From Rhipicephalus microplus (Eukaryota > Arthropoda > Arachnida > Ixodida > Ixodidae): 64,000 nt of DNA. The first letter of the stretch is position 1. Every line of letters starts with the position of its first letter. The notes beneath the pieces were generated by a model that was not told the origin of the DNA, did no database searches, and saw only the letters and a program-made list of their open reading frames with translations. Shown here in pieces: positions 1 through 14,500 of the stretch. The position numbers and the translations under genes are program-made. The stretch is taken from the NCBI RefSeq assembly GCF_043290135.1, contig NC_134707.1, positions 143,345,319-143,409,318 of the forward strand, in the 5' to 3' direction.

Positions 1-370
1 GACTCCACAACTAGAAACTACACAGATTGAAACACCACAACTTGAAACTCCACAACCAGAAACTCCACAACTAGAAACTCCGCAACTAAAAACTTCAACA
101 CTAGAGAATCGACAACTAGAAACTCCACAACTAGAAACTCCGCAACTAGAAACCCGACCACTAGAAACTCCACAAATAGAAACTCCACACCTATATATTC
201 CACAACTTGAAACTCCACAGCTAGAAACTCCACAACTAGAAAGTCCACAGCTAGAAACTCTGCAACTAGAAACTCCGCAACTAGAAACTCCGCAACTAGA
301 AACTCCACAGCTAGAAAATCCACCACTAGAAACTCCACAACTAGCAACTCCACAACTACAGACTCCGCAA

Positions 371-400
371 CTAGAAAACTCCGCAACTAGAAACTCCCAA
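371..400 (+). repeat. Compensating 16-bp plus 14-bp monomer pair
   Basis: CTAGAAAACTCCGCAA (16 bp, one extra A) is followed at once by CTAGAAACTCCCAA (14 bp, one base lost). The pair shifts the phase by +1 and then back, so two monomers still span 30 bp. The same pair recurs in other copies, for example near 16830, 23430, 26550, 31260, 33770, 38005 and 42300. Confidence 0.85.
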
Positions 401-825
401 CTAGACACTCCGCAACTAGGAACTCTACAACTTCAAAATCCACAACTAGAAACTCCACAACTAGAAGCTCCGCAACTAGAAGCTCCGCAACTAGAATTTC
501 CACAGCTAGAAACTCCACAACTTGAGACTTCGCAACTAGAAACTCGGCAACTAGATATCCAACAACCAGAAACTCCACAACTAGAAACTCCACAAATTGG
601 AACCCAACAAGTAGATACTCCACAACTACAAACTCCACAACTAGAAACTCCCCAACTAGAAACTCCAGAACTTGAAACAACGCAAATAGAAACTCCGAAA
701 CTAGAAACTCCACAACTAGAAAACTCCGCAACGTGAAACTCTGCAACTAGAAACTCCGCAATTAGAAACTCCACAGTTAGAAACTTCACTACTTGAAACA
801 CCACAACTAGATACTCCACAACTAC

Positions 826-846
826 GAATTCCACAACTACGAATTC
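826..846 (+). repeat. Paired GAATTC variant monomers
   Basis: Two neighbouring monomers of the form CTACGAATTCC carry GAATTC at 826-831 and 841-846, exactly one 15-bp unit apart. The pair recurs in the module that follows the TTCACTACTTGAAACACC monomer in most HOR copies (for example near 27065, 30029, 34264, 38499 and 42794). Confidence 0.85.
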
Positions 847-1271
847 CGCAACTAGAAACTCCACAACTGGAAACTCCGCAACTAGAAACTCCACAGCTAG
901 AAACTCCACAACTTGAGACTTCGCGACTAGAAACTCAGCAACTAGAAACTCAACAACTAGAAACTCCACCACTAGAAACTCCACAACTAGGAACTCTACA
1001 ACTTCAAAATCCACAACTAAAAACTTTTCAACTTGAAACTCCACAACTAGATACTCCACAACTACAAACTCCACAACTAGAAACTCCACAACCTGAAACT
1101 CCGCAAGCAGAAACTCCGCAACTAAAAACTCCACAACTAGAAACTCCACAAGTAGAAATTCCACAACTAGAAACTCCACAACTAGAAACTTCGCAACAAG
1201 AAACTCCACAACTAGACACTCAACACCTAGAAACTCCACACCTATAAATTCCACAACTTGAAACTCCACAA

Positions 1272-1285
1272 CTAAAACTCCACAA
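1272..1285 (+). repeat. 14-bp phase-shifting monomer
   Basis: CTAAAACTCCACAA lacks the G of the consensus and is 14 bp long. It typically follows the CTATAAATTCC(A/T)CAACTTG module (also near 7372, 15762, 20290, 24287, 51429 and 55041). It ends the open frame on its left, which is one reason no frame stays open for more than about 1.2 kb. Confidence 0.85.
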
Positions 1286-4200
1286 CTAGAAACTCCACAA
1301 CTAGAAACTCCACAACTAGAAACTCTGCAACTAGAAACTCCGCAACTAGAAACTCTGCAACTAGAAACTTTGCAACTAGAAACTCCACAGCTAGAAACCC
1401 CAACACTATAAACTTCACAACTAAAACCTCAACAACTAGAAACTCCCCAACTAGAAACTCCACAACTAGAATCTCTGCAACTAGAAACTCCGCAACTAGA
1501 AACTCCGCAACTAGAAACTCCACAGCTAGAAACCCCAATACTAGAAACTTCACAACTAGCAACTCAATTACCAGAGACTGCACAACTAGAGACTCCGCAA
1601 CTAGAAACTCCACAGCTAGTAACTCCGCAACTAGAAACTCCACAACTTGAAACTCCGCCACTAGAATCTCCACAACTAGAAAACTCCGCAACTAGAAACT
1701 CTGCCACTAGAACTCCGCAACTAGAAACTCCACAGCTAGAAACTCCACAACTTGAAACACCACAACTAGATACTCCACAACTACAGATTCCACAACTAGA
1801 AACTCCACAAGTAGAAACTCCACAACTAGAAACTCCACAACTAGAAACTTCGCAACTAGAAACTCCACAACTAGACACTCAACAACTAGAAACTCCACAC
1901 CTATAACTTCCACAACTTGAAACTCCACAACTAAAACTCCACAACTAGAAACTCCACAACTAGAAACTCCACAACTAGAAACTCTGCAACTAGAAACTCC
2001 GCAACTAGAAACTCTGCAACTAGAAATTTTTCAAACTAGAAACTCCACAGCTAGAAACCCCAACACTATAAACTTCACAACTAGAACCTCAACAACTAGA
2101 AACTCCCTATAGAAACTCCACAACTAGAATCTCTGCAACTAGAAACTCCGCAACTAGAAACTCCACAACTAGAAACTCTGCAACTAGAAACTCTGCAACT
2201 AGCAACTCAACAACTATAGACTGCACAACTAGAGACTCCGCAACTAGAAACTCCACAACTTTAAACTCCGCCACTAGAATCTCCACAACTAGAAAACTCC
2301 GCAACTAGAAACTCTGCCACTAGAAACTCCACAACTTGAAACACCACAACTAGATACTCCAAAACTACAAATTCCACAACTAGAAACTCCACAACTAGAA
2401 ACTCCACAACTAGAAACTCTGCAGCTAGAAACTCCACAGCTAGAAACTCCAAAACTTGAGACTTCGCAACAAGAAACTCGGCAACTAGAATCTCCACAAC
2501 TAGAAACTCTGCAACTAGAAACTCCGCAACCTCAAACTCCGCAACTAGAAACTCCACAGCTAGAAACTCCACAACTTCAGACTTCGCAAATAGAAACTCG
2601 TCAACTAGAAACTCAAAAACTAGAAACTCTACAGCTAGAAACTCCACAGCTAGAAACTCCACAACTAGAAACTCCACATGTTGAGAGTTCGCAACTAGAA
2701 ACTCCACAACTAGAAACTCCACAACTAGAGACTCCACAACTAGAAACTCCTCCACTAGAAACTCCACAACTACGAACCTCACAACTAGAAACACCACATC
2801 CATAAACTCCGCAACAACAAACTCTGCAACTAGAAACTCCACAACTAGAATTTCCACAGCTAGAGACTCAACAACTAGAGACTCCTCAACTAAAAGCTCC
2901 ACAACTAGACACTCCACAACTAGAAACTCCTCAACTAGAAACCCGACAACAACACACTCAACAACTAGAAACTCCACACCTATAAATTCCTCAACTTGAA
3001 ACTCCACAACTAAAACTCCACTACTAGAAACTCCACAACTAGAAACTCCGCAACTAGAAACTCCCCAACTAGAAACTGAACAACTAGAAACTCCACACCT
3101 ATAAATTCCTCAACTTGAAACTCCACAACTAAAACTCCACTACTAGAAACTCAACAACTAGAAACTCCGCAACTAGAAACTCCCAAATAGAAACTCCACA
3201 ACTAGAATCTCTGCAACTAGAAGCTCCGCAACTAGAAACTCTGCAACTAGAAACTCCGCAACTAGAAACTCCACAGCTAGAAACCGCACAACTATAAACT
3301 TCACAACTAGCAACTCAACAACTATAGACTGCACAAATAGAGACTCCGCAACTAGAAACTCCACAGCTAGTAACTCCGCAACTAGAAACTTCACAACTTG
3401 AAACTCCGCCACTAGAATCTCCACAACTAGAAAACTCCGCAACTAGAAACTCTGCCACTAGAAACTCCACAGCTAGAAACTCCACAACTTGAAACATCAC
3501 AACTAGATACTCCACAGCTAGAAACTTCACAACTTGATACTTCGCAACAAGAAACTCGGCAACTAGAATCTCCACAACTAGAAACTATGCAACTGGAAAC
3601 TCCGCAACTACAAACTACGCAACTAGAAACTTCACAGCTAGAAATTCCACAACTTGAGACTTCGCAAATAGAAACTAGTAAACTAGAAACTCAACAACTA
3701 GAAACTCCACAGCTAGAAACTCCACAACTAGAAACTCCACAACTTGAGAGTTCGCAACTAGAAACTCCACAACTACAACCTCACAACTAGAAACTCCGCA
3801 ACTGGAAACTCCAGAGCCAGAAACTCTACAACTAGAAAAACCACATCTAGAAACTCCGCAACAACAAACTCTGCAACTAGAAACTCCACAACTAGAATTT
3901 CCGCAGCTAGAGACTCAACAACTAGAGACTCCTCAACTAAAAGCTCCACCACTAGACACTCCACAACTAGAAACTCCGCAACTAGAAACCCGACAACTAG
4001 AAACTAAACAACTACAAACTCCACCCCTATAAATTCCTCAACTTGAAACTCCACAATTAGAAACTCAACAACTACAAACTCCACACCTATAAATTCCTCA
4101 ACTTGAAACTCCACAACTAGAAACTCCACAACTAGAAACTCCACAACTAGAAGCTCCGCAACTAGAAACTCCCCAACTAGAAACTCCACAACTAGAAACT

Positions 4201-4767
4201 CTGCAGCTAGAAACTCCGCAACTAGAAACTGCAAATAGAAACTCCACAACTAGAAACTGCACAGCTAGAAACCCCTCAACTATAAACTTCACAACTAGAA
4301 ACTCAACAAATAGAGACTGCACATCTAGAGACTCCGCAACTAGAAACTCCGCAGCTAGAAACTCCGCAACTAGAAACTCCACAACTTGAAACTCTGCAAA
4401 TCGAAACTCTGCTACTAGAAATTCCACAACTATAAACTCAAGTAGAAACTCCCCAACTGGAAACTTCGCAACTAGAAACTCCGCAACTAGAAAATCCACA
4501 ACTAGAAATTTCACAACTAGAAACTCCCCAACAAGAAACTCCACAACTAGAAACTCCCCAACTAGAGACTGCACAAATAGAGACTTTGCATTTAGAAACT
4601 CCTCATATAGAAACTACACAACTAGAAACACCTCGACTAGAGATTCCATAAGTAGAAACTCCACAGCTAGAATTTCCACAACTAGAAACCCCACAACTGG
4701 AAACTCCACAAATAGGAACTCTGCAAATAGAAAATCTACAACTAGAAACTCGAAAACTAAAAACTCC

Positions 4768-6385
4768 ATCTAGAAACTCTACAACTATAAACTTCACAAC
4801 TAGAAACTCCACAAATGCGAACTCCAAAATTGAGACTCCACAACTAGAAACTACACAGATTGAAGTTCCACAACTAGAATCTCCCCAACTGAAAACTCCG
4901 CCACTAGAAACTCTGCAACTAGAAACTTCAAAGCTAGAAACTCCACAACTTGAGACTTCGCAAGTAGAAACTCGTCAACTGGAAACTCAACCACTAGAAA
5001 CTCCACAGCTAGAAACTCCACAACTAGAAACTCCACAACTTGAAACCCAACAAATAGATACTCCACAACTACAGACTCCACAACTTGAAACACCACAACT
5101 AGATACTCCACAACTACAAATTCCGCCACTAGAAACTCCACAACTAGAAACTCCGCCACTAGAAACTCCCCACTATAAACTCCACAACTAGAATCTCTGC
5201 AACTAGAAACTCCACAAGTAGAAACTCCGCAACTAGAAACTCCGCAACTAGAAACTCCACAGCTAGAAACCCCACAACTATAAACTTCACAACTAGCAAC
5301 TCAACAACTGGAGACTGCACAACTAGAAACTCCACAACTAGAAACACCACATCTAGAAACTCCGCAACAACAAACTCTGCAACCAGAAACTCCACAACTA
5401 GAATTTCCACAGCTAGAGACTCAACAAATAGAGACTCCTCAACTAAAAGCTCCACAACTAGAAACTCCACAACTAAAAACTCCACAAGTTGAAACCCGAC
5501 AACTAGAAACTCAACAACTAGAAACTCCACACCTATAAATTCCTCAACTTGAAACTCCACAACTAAAACTCCACAACTAGAAACTCCGCAACTAGAAACT
5601 CCCCAACTAGAAACTTCACAACTAGAAACTCTGCAACTAGAAACTACGCAACTAGAAACTCCACAGCTAGAAACCCCCAACTATAAACTTCACAACTAGA
5701 AACTCAACAACTAGAGACTGCACAACTAGAGACTCCGCCACTAGAAACTCCGCAGCTAGAAACTCCGCAACTAGAAACTCCACAACTTGAAACTCTGCAA
5801 CTAGAAGCTCTGCAACTAAAAAATCCACAACTATAAACTCCAGTAGAAACTCCCGACCTGGAAACTCCCAAACTAGAAACTCCGCAACTAGAAAATACAC
5901 AACTAGAAACTTCACAACTAGAAACTCCCCAACAAAAACTCCACAACTAGAAACTCCACAACTAGAAACTCCACAACTAGAGACTGCACAACTAGAGACT
6001 GCACATCTAGAGACTGCATTTAGAAACTCCTCAGATAGAAACTACACAACTAGAAACACCACGACTAGAGATTTCATAAGTAGGAACTCCACAGCTAGAA
6101 TTTCCACAACTAGAAACCCCTCAACTAGAAACTCCACAACTAGGAACTCTGCAAATAGAAAATCTACAACTAGAAACTTGAAAACTAAAAACTTCAACTA
6201 AAAACTCCACAACTAGAACCTTCACAACTAGAAACTCCACAAATGGACACTCCACAACTAGAAACTCCACAACTAGAGACTCCACATCTAGGAACTCCAC
6301 AAATTGAGACTCCACAACTAGAAACTACACAGATTGAAACACCACAACTTGAAACTCCACAACCAGAAACTCCACAACTAGAAAC
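4768..6385 (+). repeat. Old HOR block, matches 14964-16581
   Basis: The segment aligns with 14964-16581 at a fixed shift of 10,196 bp. Shared landmarks are the CCACAAATGCGAACTCC monomer, the GTAGAAACTCCCGACCTGG region, the 12-bp monomers and the run ending in CCACAAATGGACACTCC. From about 6385/16581 the shift drops to 10,136 bp, which means four monomers are absent from the right copy. Related, more altered blocks lie near 22330-23300 and 49849-50750. Confidence 0.82.
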
Positions 6386-8186
6386 TCCGCAACTAAAAAC
6401 TTCAACACTAGAGAATCCACAACTAGAAACTCCACAACTAGAAACTCCGCAACTAGAAACCCGACCACTAGAAACTCCACAAATAGAAACTCCACACCTA
6501 TATATTCCACAACTTGAAACTCCACAGCTAGAAACTCCACAACTAGAAATTCCATAACTGGAAACTCCACAGCTAGAAAGTCCACAGCTAGAAACTCTGC
6601 AACTAGAAACTCCGCAACTAGAAACTCCACAGCTAGAAAATCCACAGCTATAAACTCCACAACTTGAGACTTCGCAAATAGAAACTCGGCAACTAGATAT
6701 CCAACAACCAGAAACTCCACAACTAGAAACTCCACAAATTGGAATCCAACAAATAGATACTCCACAACTACAGACTCCACAACTAGAAACTCCCCAACTA
6801 GAAACTCCACAACTAGAAAACTCCGCAACGTGAAACTCTGCAACTAGAAACTCCGCAATTAGAAACTCCACAGTTAGAAACTTCACTATCTGAAACACGA
6901 CAACTAGATACTCCACACCTAGGAATTCCACAACTACGAATTCCGCAACTAGAAACTCCACAACTGGAAACTCCGCAACTAGAAACTCCACAGCTAGAAA
7001 CTCCACAACTTGAGACTTCGCGACTAGAAACTCAGCAACTAGAAACTCAACAACTAGAAACTCCACCACTAGAAACTCCACAACTAGGAACTCTACAACT
7101 TCAAAATCCACAACTAAAAACTTTTCAACTTGAAACTCCACAACTAGATACTCCACAACTACAAACTCCACAACTAGAAACTCCACAACCTGAAACTCCG
7201 CAACCAGAAACTCCGCAACTAAAAACTCCACAACTAGAAACTGCACAAGTAGAAACTCCACAACTAGAAACTCCACAACTAGAAACTTCGCAACTAGAAA
7301 CTCCACAACTAGACACTCAACAACTAGAAACTCCACACCTATAAATTCCACAACTTGAAACTCCACAACTAAAACTCCACAACTAGAAACTCCACAACTA
7401 GAAACTCCACAACTAGAAACTCTGCAACTAGAAACTCCGCAACTAGAAACTCCGCAACTAGAAACTCTGCAACTAGAAACTTTGCAACTAGAAACTCCAC
7501 AGCTAGAAACCCCAACACTATAAACTTCACAACTAGAACCTCAACAACTAGAAACTCCCCAACTAGAAACTCCACAACTAGAATCTCTGCAACTTGAAAC
7601 TCCGCCACTAGAATCTCCACAACTAGAAAACTCCGCAACTAGAAACTCTGCCACTAGAACTCCGCAACTAGAAACTCAATTACCAGAGACTCCACAACTT
7701 GAAACTCCACAACTAGAAACTCCGCAACAAGAAACTCCACAACTAGAAACTCCACAACTTGAGAGTTCGCAACTAGATACTCTACAACTAGAAACTCCAC
7801 AACAAGAGACTCCACAACTAGAAACTCCACCACTAGAAACTCCACAACTACAAACCTCACAACTAGAAACTCCACAACTAGAAACTCCGCAACTGGAAAC
7901 TCTACTGCCAGAAACTCTACAACTAGAAAAACCCCATCTAGAAACTCCGCAACAACAAACTCTGCAACTAGAAACTCCACAACTGGAATTTCCACAGCTA
8001 GAGACTCCACAACTACAAACCTCACAACTAGAAACTCCACAACTAGAAACTCCGCAACTGGAAACTCCACTGCCAGAAACTCTACAACTAGAAAAACCAC
8101 ATCTAGAAACTCCGCAACAACAAACTCTGCAACTAGAAACTCCACAACTGGAATTTTCACAGCTAGAGACTCAACAACTAGAGACT

Positions 8187-11100
8187 CTTCAACTAAAAGC
8201 TTCACAACTAGACACTCCACAACTAGAAATTCTGCAACTAGAAACCCGACAACTAGAAACTCAACAACTACAAACTCCACACGTATAAATTCCTCAACTT
8301 GAAACGCCTCAACTAAAACTCCACAACTAGAAACTCCACAACTAGAAACTCCACAACTAGAAACTCTGCAGCTAAAAACTCCGCAACTAGAAACTCTGCA
8401 AATAGAAACTCCGCAACTAGAAACTCCACAGCTAGAAACCCCTCAACTATAAACTTCACAACTAGAAACTCAACAACTAGAGACTGCACAACTAGAGACT
8501 CCGCAACTAGAAACTCCGCAGCTAGAAACTCCGCAACTAGAAACTCCGCAACTAGAAACTCCACAACTTGAAACTCTGCAACTCGAAACTCTGCAACTAG
8601 CAAATCCACAACTATAAACCCAAGTAGAAACTCCCCAACTGGAAACTCCGCAACTAGAAACTCCGCAACTAGAAACTCCCCAACAAGAACCTCCACAACT
8701 AGAAACTCCACAATTAGAAACTCCACAACTAAATATTCCATAAGTAGAAACTCCACAGCTAGAATTTCCACAACTAGAAACCCCACAACTAGAAACTACA
8801 CAGATTGAAATTACACAACTAGAAACTCCACAACTGGAAACTCCGCAACTAGAAACTCTGCAACCGGAATCTTTACAGCTAGAAACTCCACAACTTGAGA
8901 TTTCGCAAATAGAAACTCGTCAACTGGAAACTCAACCACTAGAAACTCCACAGCTAGAAACTCCACAACTAGAAACTCCACAACTTGAAACCCAACAAAT
9001 AGATACTCCACAACTACAGACTCCACAACTTGAAACACCACAACTAGATACTCCGCATCTACAAATTCCGCAACTAGAAACTCCACAACCGGAAACTCCG
9101 GAACTAGAAATTCCCCAACTGGAACTCCACAACTAGAATCTCTGCAAATAGAAACTCCGCAACTAGAAAATCCACAGCTAGAAACCCCACAACTATAAAC
9201 TTCACAACTAGCAACTCAACAACTAGAGACTGCACAACTAGAGACTCCGCCACTAGAAACTCAACAGCTAGTAACTCCGCCACTAGAAACTCCACAACTT
9301 GAAACTCCGCCACTAGAAGCTCCACAACTATAAAACTCCGCAACTAGAAACTCTGCAACAAGAAACTCCGCAACTAGAAACTCCACAGCTAGAGACTCCA
9401 CAACTTGAAACACCACAACTAGATACCTCACAACTACAAATTCCACAACTAGAAACTCCACAACTAGAAACACCACATCTGGAAACTCCGCAACAACAAA
9501 CTCTGCAACCACAAATTCCACAACTAGAAGTTCCACAGCTAGAAACTCAACAACTAGAGACTCCTCCACTAAAAGCTCCACAACTAGAAACTCCACAACT
9601 AGAAACTCCGCAACTTGAAACCCGACAACTAGAAACTCAACAACTAGAAACTCCACACCTATAAATTCCTCAACTTGAAACTTTACAACTAAAACTCCAT
9701 AACTAGAAACTCCACAACTAGAAACTCCACAACTAGAAACTCCGCAACTAGAAACTCCCCAACTAGAAACTCCACAACTAGAAACTCTGCAGCTAGAAAC
9801 TCCGCAACTAGAAACTCTGCAAATTGAAACTCCACAGCTAGAAACTCCACAACTAGTAACTCCACAACTTGAGAGTTCGCAACTAGAAACTCCACAACTA
9901 GAAACTCCACAACTAGAGACTCCACAACTAGAAACTCCACCACTAGAAACTCCACAACTACAAACCTCACAACTAGAAACTCCGCAACTGGAAACTCCAG
10001 AGCCAGAAACTCTACAACTAGAAAAACCACAACTAGAAACTCCGCAACTAGAAACTCCCCAACTAGAAACTCCACAACTAGAATCTCTGCAACTAGAAAC
10101 TCCGCAACTAGAAACTCTGCAACTAGAAACTCCGCAACTAGAAACTCCACAGCTAGAAACCGCACAACTATAAACTTCACAACTAGCAACTCAACAACTA
10201 TAGACTGCACAAATAGAGACTCCGCAACTAGAAACTCCACAGCTAGTAACTCCGCAACTAGAAACTTCACAACTTGAAACTCCGCCACTAGAATCTCCAC
10301 AACTAGAAAACTCCGCAACTAGAAACTCTGCCACTAGAAACTCCACAGCTAGAAACTCCACAACTTGAAACATCACAACTAGATACTCCACAACTACAAA
10401 TTCCACAACTAGAAACTCCACAACTAGAAACTCCACAACTAGAAACTCTGCAACTAGAAACTCCACAGCTAGAAACTTCACAACTTGATACTTCGCAACA
10501 AGAAACTCGGCAACTAGAATCTCCACAACTAGAAACTATGCAACTGGAAACTCCGCAACTACAAACTACGCAACTAGAAACTTCACAGCTAGAAATTCCA
10601 CAACTTGAGACTTCGCAAATAGAAACTAGTAAACTAGAAACTCCACAACTAGAGACTCCACAACTAGAAACTCCACCACTAGAAACTCCACAACTACAAA
10701 CCTCACAACTAGAAACTCCGCAACTGGAAACTCCAGAGCCAGAAACTCTACAACTAGAAACACCACATCTAGAAACTCCGCAACAACAAACTCTGCAACT
10801 AGAAACTCCACAACTAGAATTTCCGCAGCTAGATGCTCAACAACTAGAGACTCCTCAACTAAAAGCTCCACCACTAGACACTCCACAACTAGAAACTCCG
10901 CGAATAGAAACCCGACAACTAGAAACTCAACAACTACAAACTCCACACCTATAAATTCCTCAACTTGAAACTCCACAACTAGAAACTCCACAACTAGAAA
11001 CTCCACAACTAGAAGCTCCGCAACTAGAAACTCCCCAACTAGAAACTCCACAACTAGAAACTCCGCTACTAGAAACTGCAAATAGAAACTCTGCAACTAG

Positions 11101-11580
11101 AAACTCCACAGCTAGAAACCCCTCAACTATAAACTTCACAACTAGAAACTCAACAAATAGAGACTGCACATCTAGAGACTCCGCAACTAGAAACTCCGCA
11201 GCTAGAAACTCCGCAACTAGAAACTCCACAACTTGAAACTCTGCAAATCGAAACTCTGCTACTATAAAATCCACAACTATAAACTCAAGTAGAAACTCCC
11301 CAACTGGAAACTCCGCAACTAGAAAATCCACAACTGGAAACTTCACAACTAGAAACTCCCCAACAAGAAACTCCACAACTAGAAACTCCCCAACTAGAGA
11401 CTGCACAACTAGAGACTTTGCATTTAGAAACTCCTCATATAGAAACTACACAACTAGAAACTCCTCGACTAGAGATTCCATAAGTAGAAACCCCACAACT
11501 AGAAACTCCACAAATAGGAACTCTGCAAATAGAAAATCTACAACTAGAAACTCGAACACTAAAAACTCCATCTAGAAACT
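8187..11580 (+). repeat. 3,394-bp tandem duplication, copy 1
   Basis: This block is repeated directly next to itself at 11581-14974 with a constant offset of 3,394 bp. At the left edge the two copies agree from 8187/11581 and differ just before it (GAGACT against GAAACT). At the right edge, copy 1 runs from TCCATCTAGAAACT straight into the start of copy 2. By eye I found only four substitutions: 8579 C to G, 10316 C to T, 10902 G to A and 10904 A to C (copy 1 to copy 2). I found no length change. The block is itself made of 15-bp monomers. Confidence 0.93.
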
Positions 11581-14500
11581 CTTCAACTAAAAGCTTCACA
11601 ACTAGACACTCCACAACTAGAAATTCTGCAACTAGAAACCCGACAACTAGAAACTCAACAACTACAAACTCCACACGTATAAATTCCTCAACTTGAAACG
11701 CCTCAACTAAAACTCCACAACTAGAAACTCCACAACTAGAAACTCCACAACTAGAAACTCTGCAGCTAAAAACTCCGCAACTAGAAACTCTGCAAATAGA
11801 AACTCCGCAACTAGAAACTCCACAGCTAGAAACCCCTCAACTATAAACTTCACAACTAGAAACTCAACAACTAGAGACTGCACAACTAGAGACTCCGCAA
11901 CTAGAAACTCCGCAGCTAGAAACTCCGCAACTAGAAACTCCGCAACTAGAAACTCCACAACTTGAAACTCTGGAACTCGAAACTCTGCAACTAGCAAATC
12001 CACAACTATAAACCCAAGTAGAAACTCCCCAACTGGAAACTCCGCAACTAGAAACTCCGCAACTAGAAACTCCCCAACAAGAACCTCCACAACTAGAAAC
12101 TCCACAATTAGAAACTCCACAACTAAATATTCCATAAGTAGAAACTCCACAGCTAGAATTTCCACAACTAGAAACCCCACAACTAGAAACTACACAGATT
12201 GAAATTACACAACTAGAAACTCCACAACTGGAAACTCCGCAACTAGAAACTCTGCAACCGGAATCTTTACAGCTAGAAACTCCACAACTTGAGATTTCGC
12301 AAATAGAAACTCGTCAACTGGAAACTCAACCACTAGAAACTCCACAGCTAGAAACTCCACAACTAGAAACTCCACAACTTGAAACCCAACAAATAGATAC
12401 TCCACAACTACAGACTCCACAACTTGAAACACCACAACTAGATACTCCGCATCTACAAATTCCGCAACTAGAAACTCCACAACCGGAAACTCCGGAACTA
12501 GAAATTCCCCAACTGGAACTCCACAACTAGAATCTCTGCAAATAGAAACTCCGCAACTAGAAAATCCACAGCTAGAAACCCCACAACTATAAACTTCACA
12601 ACTAGCAACTCAACAACTAGAGACTGCACAACTAGAGACTCCGCCACTAGAAACTCAACAGCTAGTAACTCCGCCACTAGAAACTCCACAACTTGAAACT
12701 CCGCCACTAGAAGCTCCACAACTATAAAACTCCGCAACTAGAAACTCTGCAACAAGAAACTCCGCAACTAGAAACTCCACAGCTAGAGACTCCACAACTT
12801 GAAACACCACAACTAGATACCTCACAACTACAAATTCCACAACTAGAAACTCCACAACTAGAAACACCACATCTGGAAACTCCGCAACAACAAACTCTGC
12901 AACCACAAATTCCACAACTAGAAGTTCCACAGCTAGAAACTCAACAACTAGAGACTCCTCCACTAAAAGCTCCACAACTAGAAACTCCACAACTAGAAAC
13001 TCCGCAACTTGAAACCCGACAACTAGAAACTCAACAACTAGAAACTCCACACCTATAAATTCCTCAACTTGAAACTTTACAACTAAAACTCCATAACTAG
13101 AAACTCCACAACTAGAAACTCCACAACTAGAAACTCCGCAACTAGAAACTCCCCAACTAGAAACTCCACAACTAGAAACTCTGCAGCTAGAAACTCCGCA
13201 ACTAGAAACTCTGCAAATTGAAACTCCACAGCTAGAAACTCCACAACTAGTAACTCCACAACTTGAGAGTTCGCAACTAGAAACTCCACAACTAGAAACT
13301 CCACAACTAGAGACTCCACAACTAGAAACTCCACCACTAGAAACTCCACAACTACAAACCTCACAACTAGAAACTCCGCAACTGGAAACTCCAGAGCCAG
13401 AAACTCTACAACTAGAAAAACCACAACTAGAAACTCCGCAACTAGAAACTCCCCAACTAGAAACTCCACAACTAGAATCTCTGCAACTAGAAACTCCGCA
13501 ACTAGAAACTCTGCAACTAGAAACTCCGCAACTAGAAACTCCACAGCTAGAAACCGCACAACTATAAACTTCACAACTAGCAACTCAACAACTATAGACT
13601 GCACAAATAGAGACTCCGCAACTAGAAACTCCACAGCTAGTAACTCCGCAACTAGAAACTTCACAACTTGAAACTCCGCCACTAGAATCTCCACAACTAG
13701 AAAACTCCGTAACTAGAAACTCTGCCACTAGAAACTCCACAGCTAGAAACTCCACAACTTGAAACATCACAACTAGATACTCCACAACTACAAATTCCAC
13801 AACTAGAAACTCCACAACTAGAAACTCCACAACTAGAAACTCTGCAACTAGAAACTCCACAGCTAGAAACTTCACAACTTGATACTTCGCAACAAGAAAC
13901 TCGGCAACTAGAATCTCCACAACTAGAAACTATGCAACTGGAAACTCCGCAACTACAAACTACGCAACTAGAAACTTCACAGCTAGAAATTCCACAACTT
14001 GAGACTTCGCAAATAGAAACTAGTAAACTAGAAACTCCACAACTAGAGACTCCACAACTAGAAACTCCACCACTAGAAACTCCACAACTACAAACCTCAC
14101 AACTAGAAACTCCGCAACTGGAAACTCCAGAGCCAGAAACTCTACAACTAGAAACACCACATCTAGAAACTCCGCAACAACAAACTCTGCAACTAGAAAC
14201 TCCACAACTAGAATTTCCGCAGCTAGATGCTCAACAACTAGAGACTCCTCAACTAAAAGCTCCACCACTAGACACTCCACAACTAGAAACTCCGCAACTA
14301 GAAACCCGACAACTAGAAACTCAACAACTACAAACTCCACACCTATAAATTCCTCAACTTGAAACTCCACAACTAGAAACTCCACAACTAGAAACTCCAC
14401 AACTAGAAGCTCCGCAACTAGAAACTCCCCAACTAGAAACTCCACAACTAGAAACTCCGCTACTAGAAACTGCAAATAGAAACTCTGCAACTAGAAACTC

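Larger units (their letters stand above)
1..8186 (+). repeat. Diverged (older) higher-order repeat segment, left part
   Basis: The block beginning at 1 (monomers with CACAGATTGAAACACC) recurs at 6308. The offset is 6,307 bp at the start and 6,097 bp further in (1028 against 7125), a loss of 210 bp or 14 monomers. Copies here differ from one another by many substitutions and monomer gains or losses, unlike the core at 29.6-46.7 kb. The stretch also holds shorter internal repeats: two neighbouring blocks at about 2981-3106 and two at 4028-4094 both carry the CTATAAATTCC variant. No gene is seen. The open frames here, including the longest in the window (390 codons, 6194-7366, - strand), are pure repeat translation. 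Confidence 0.8.

Noticed and set aside
6194..7366. The longest open frame (390 codons, - strand) and the repeated 352-codon frames at 31272, 35507, 39742 and 44037 as genes
   Set aside because: They translate the 15-bp unit only (VEFLV switching to CGVSS where phase shifts). Competing open frames overlap on the same and opposite strands. No domain, signal or non-repeat segment is present, and neighbouring HOR copies break the frame with 14- and 16-bp monomers.
10538..14348. LETPQ-repeat proteins on the + strand (for example 10538-10954 and 13932-14348) as a repeat-rich surface or structural protein
   Set aside because: The frames are short, start at chance ATG changes in a monomer, end at TATAA variants, and have no leader, anchor or upstream signal. 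The repetition at 3,394 bp is explained by DNA duplication.
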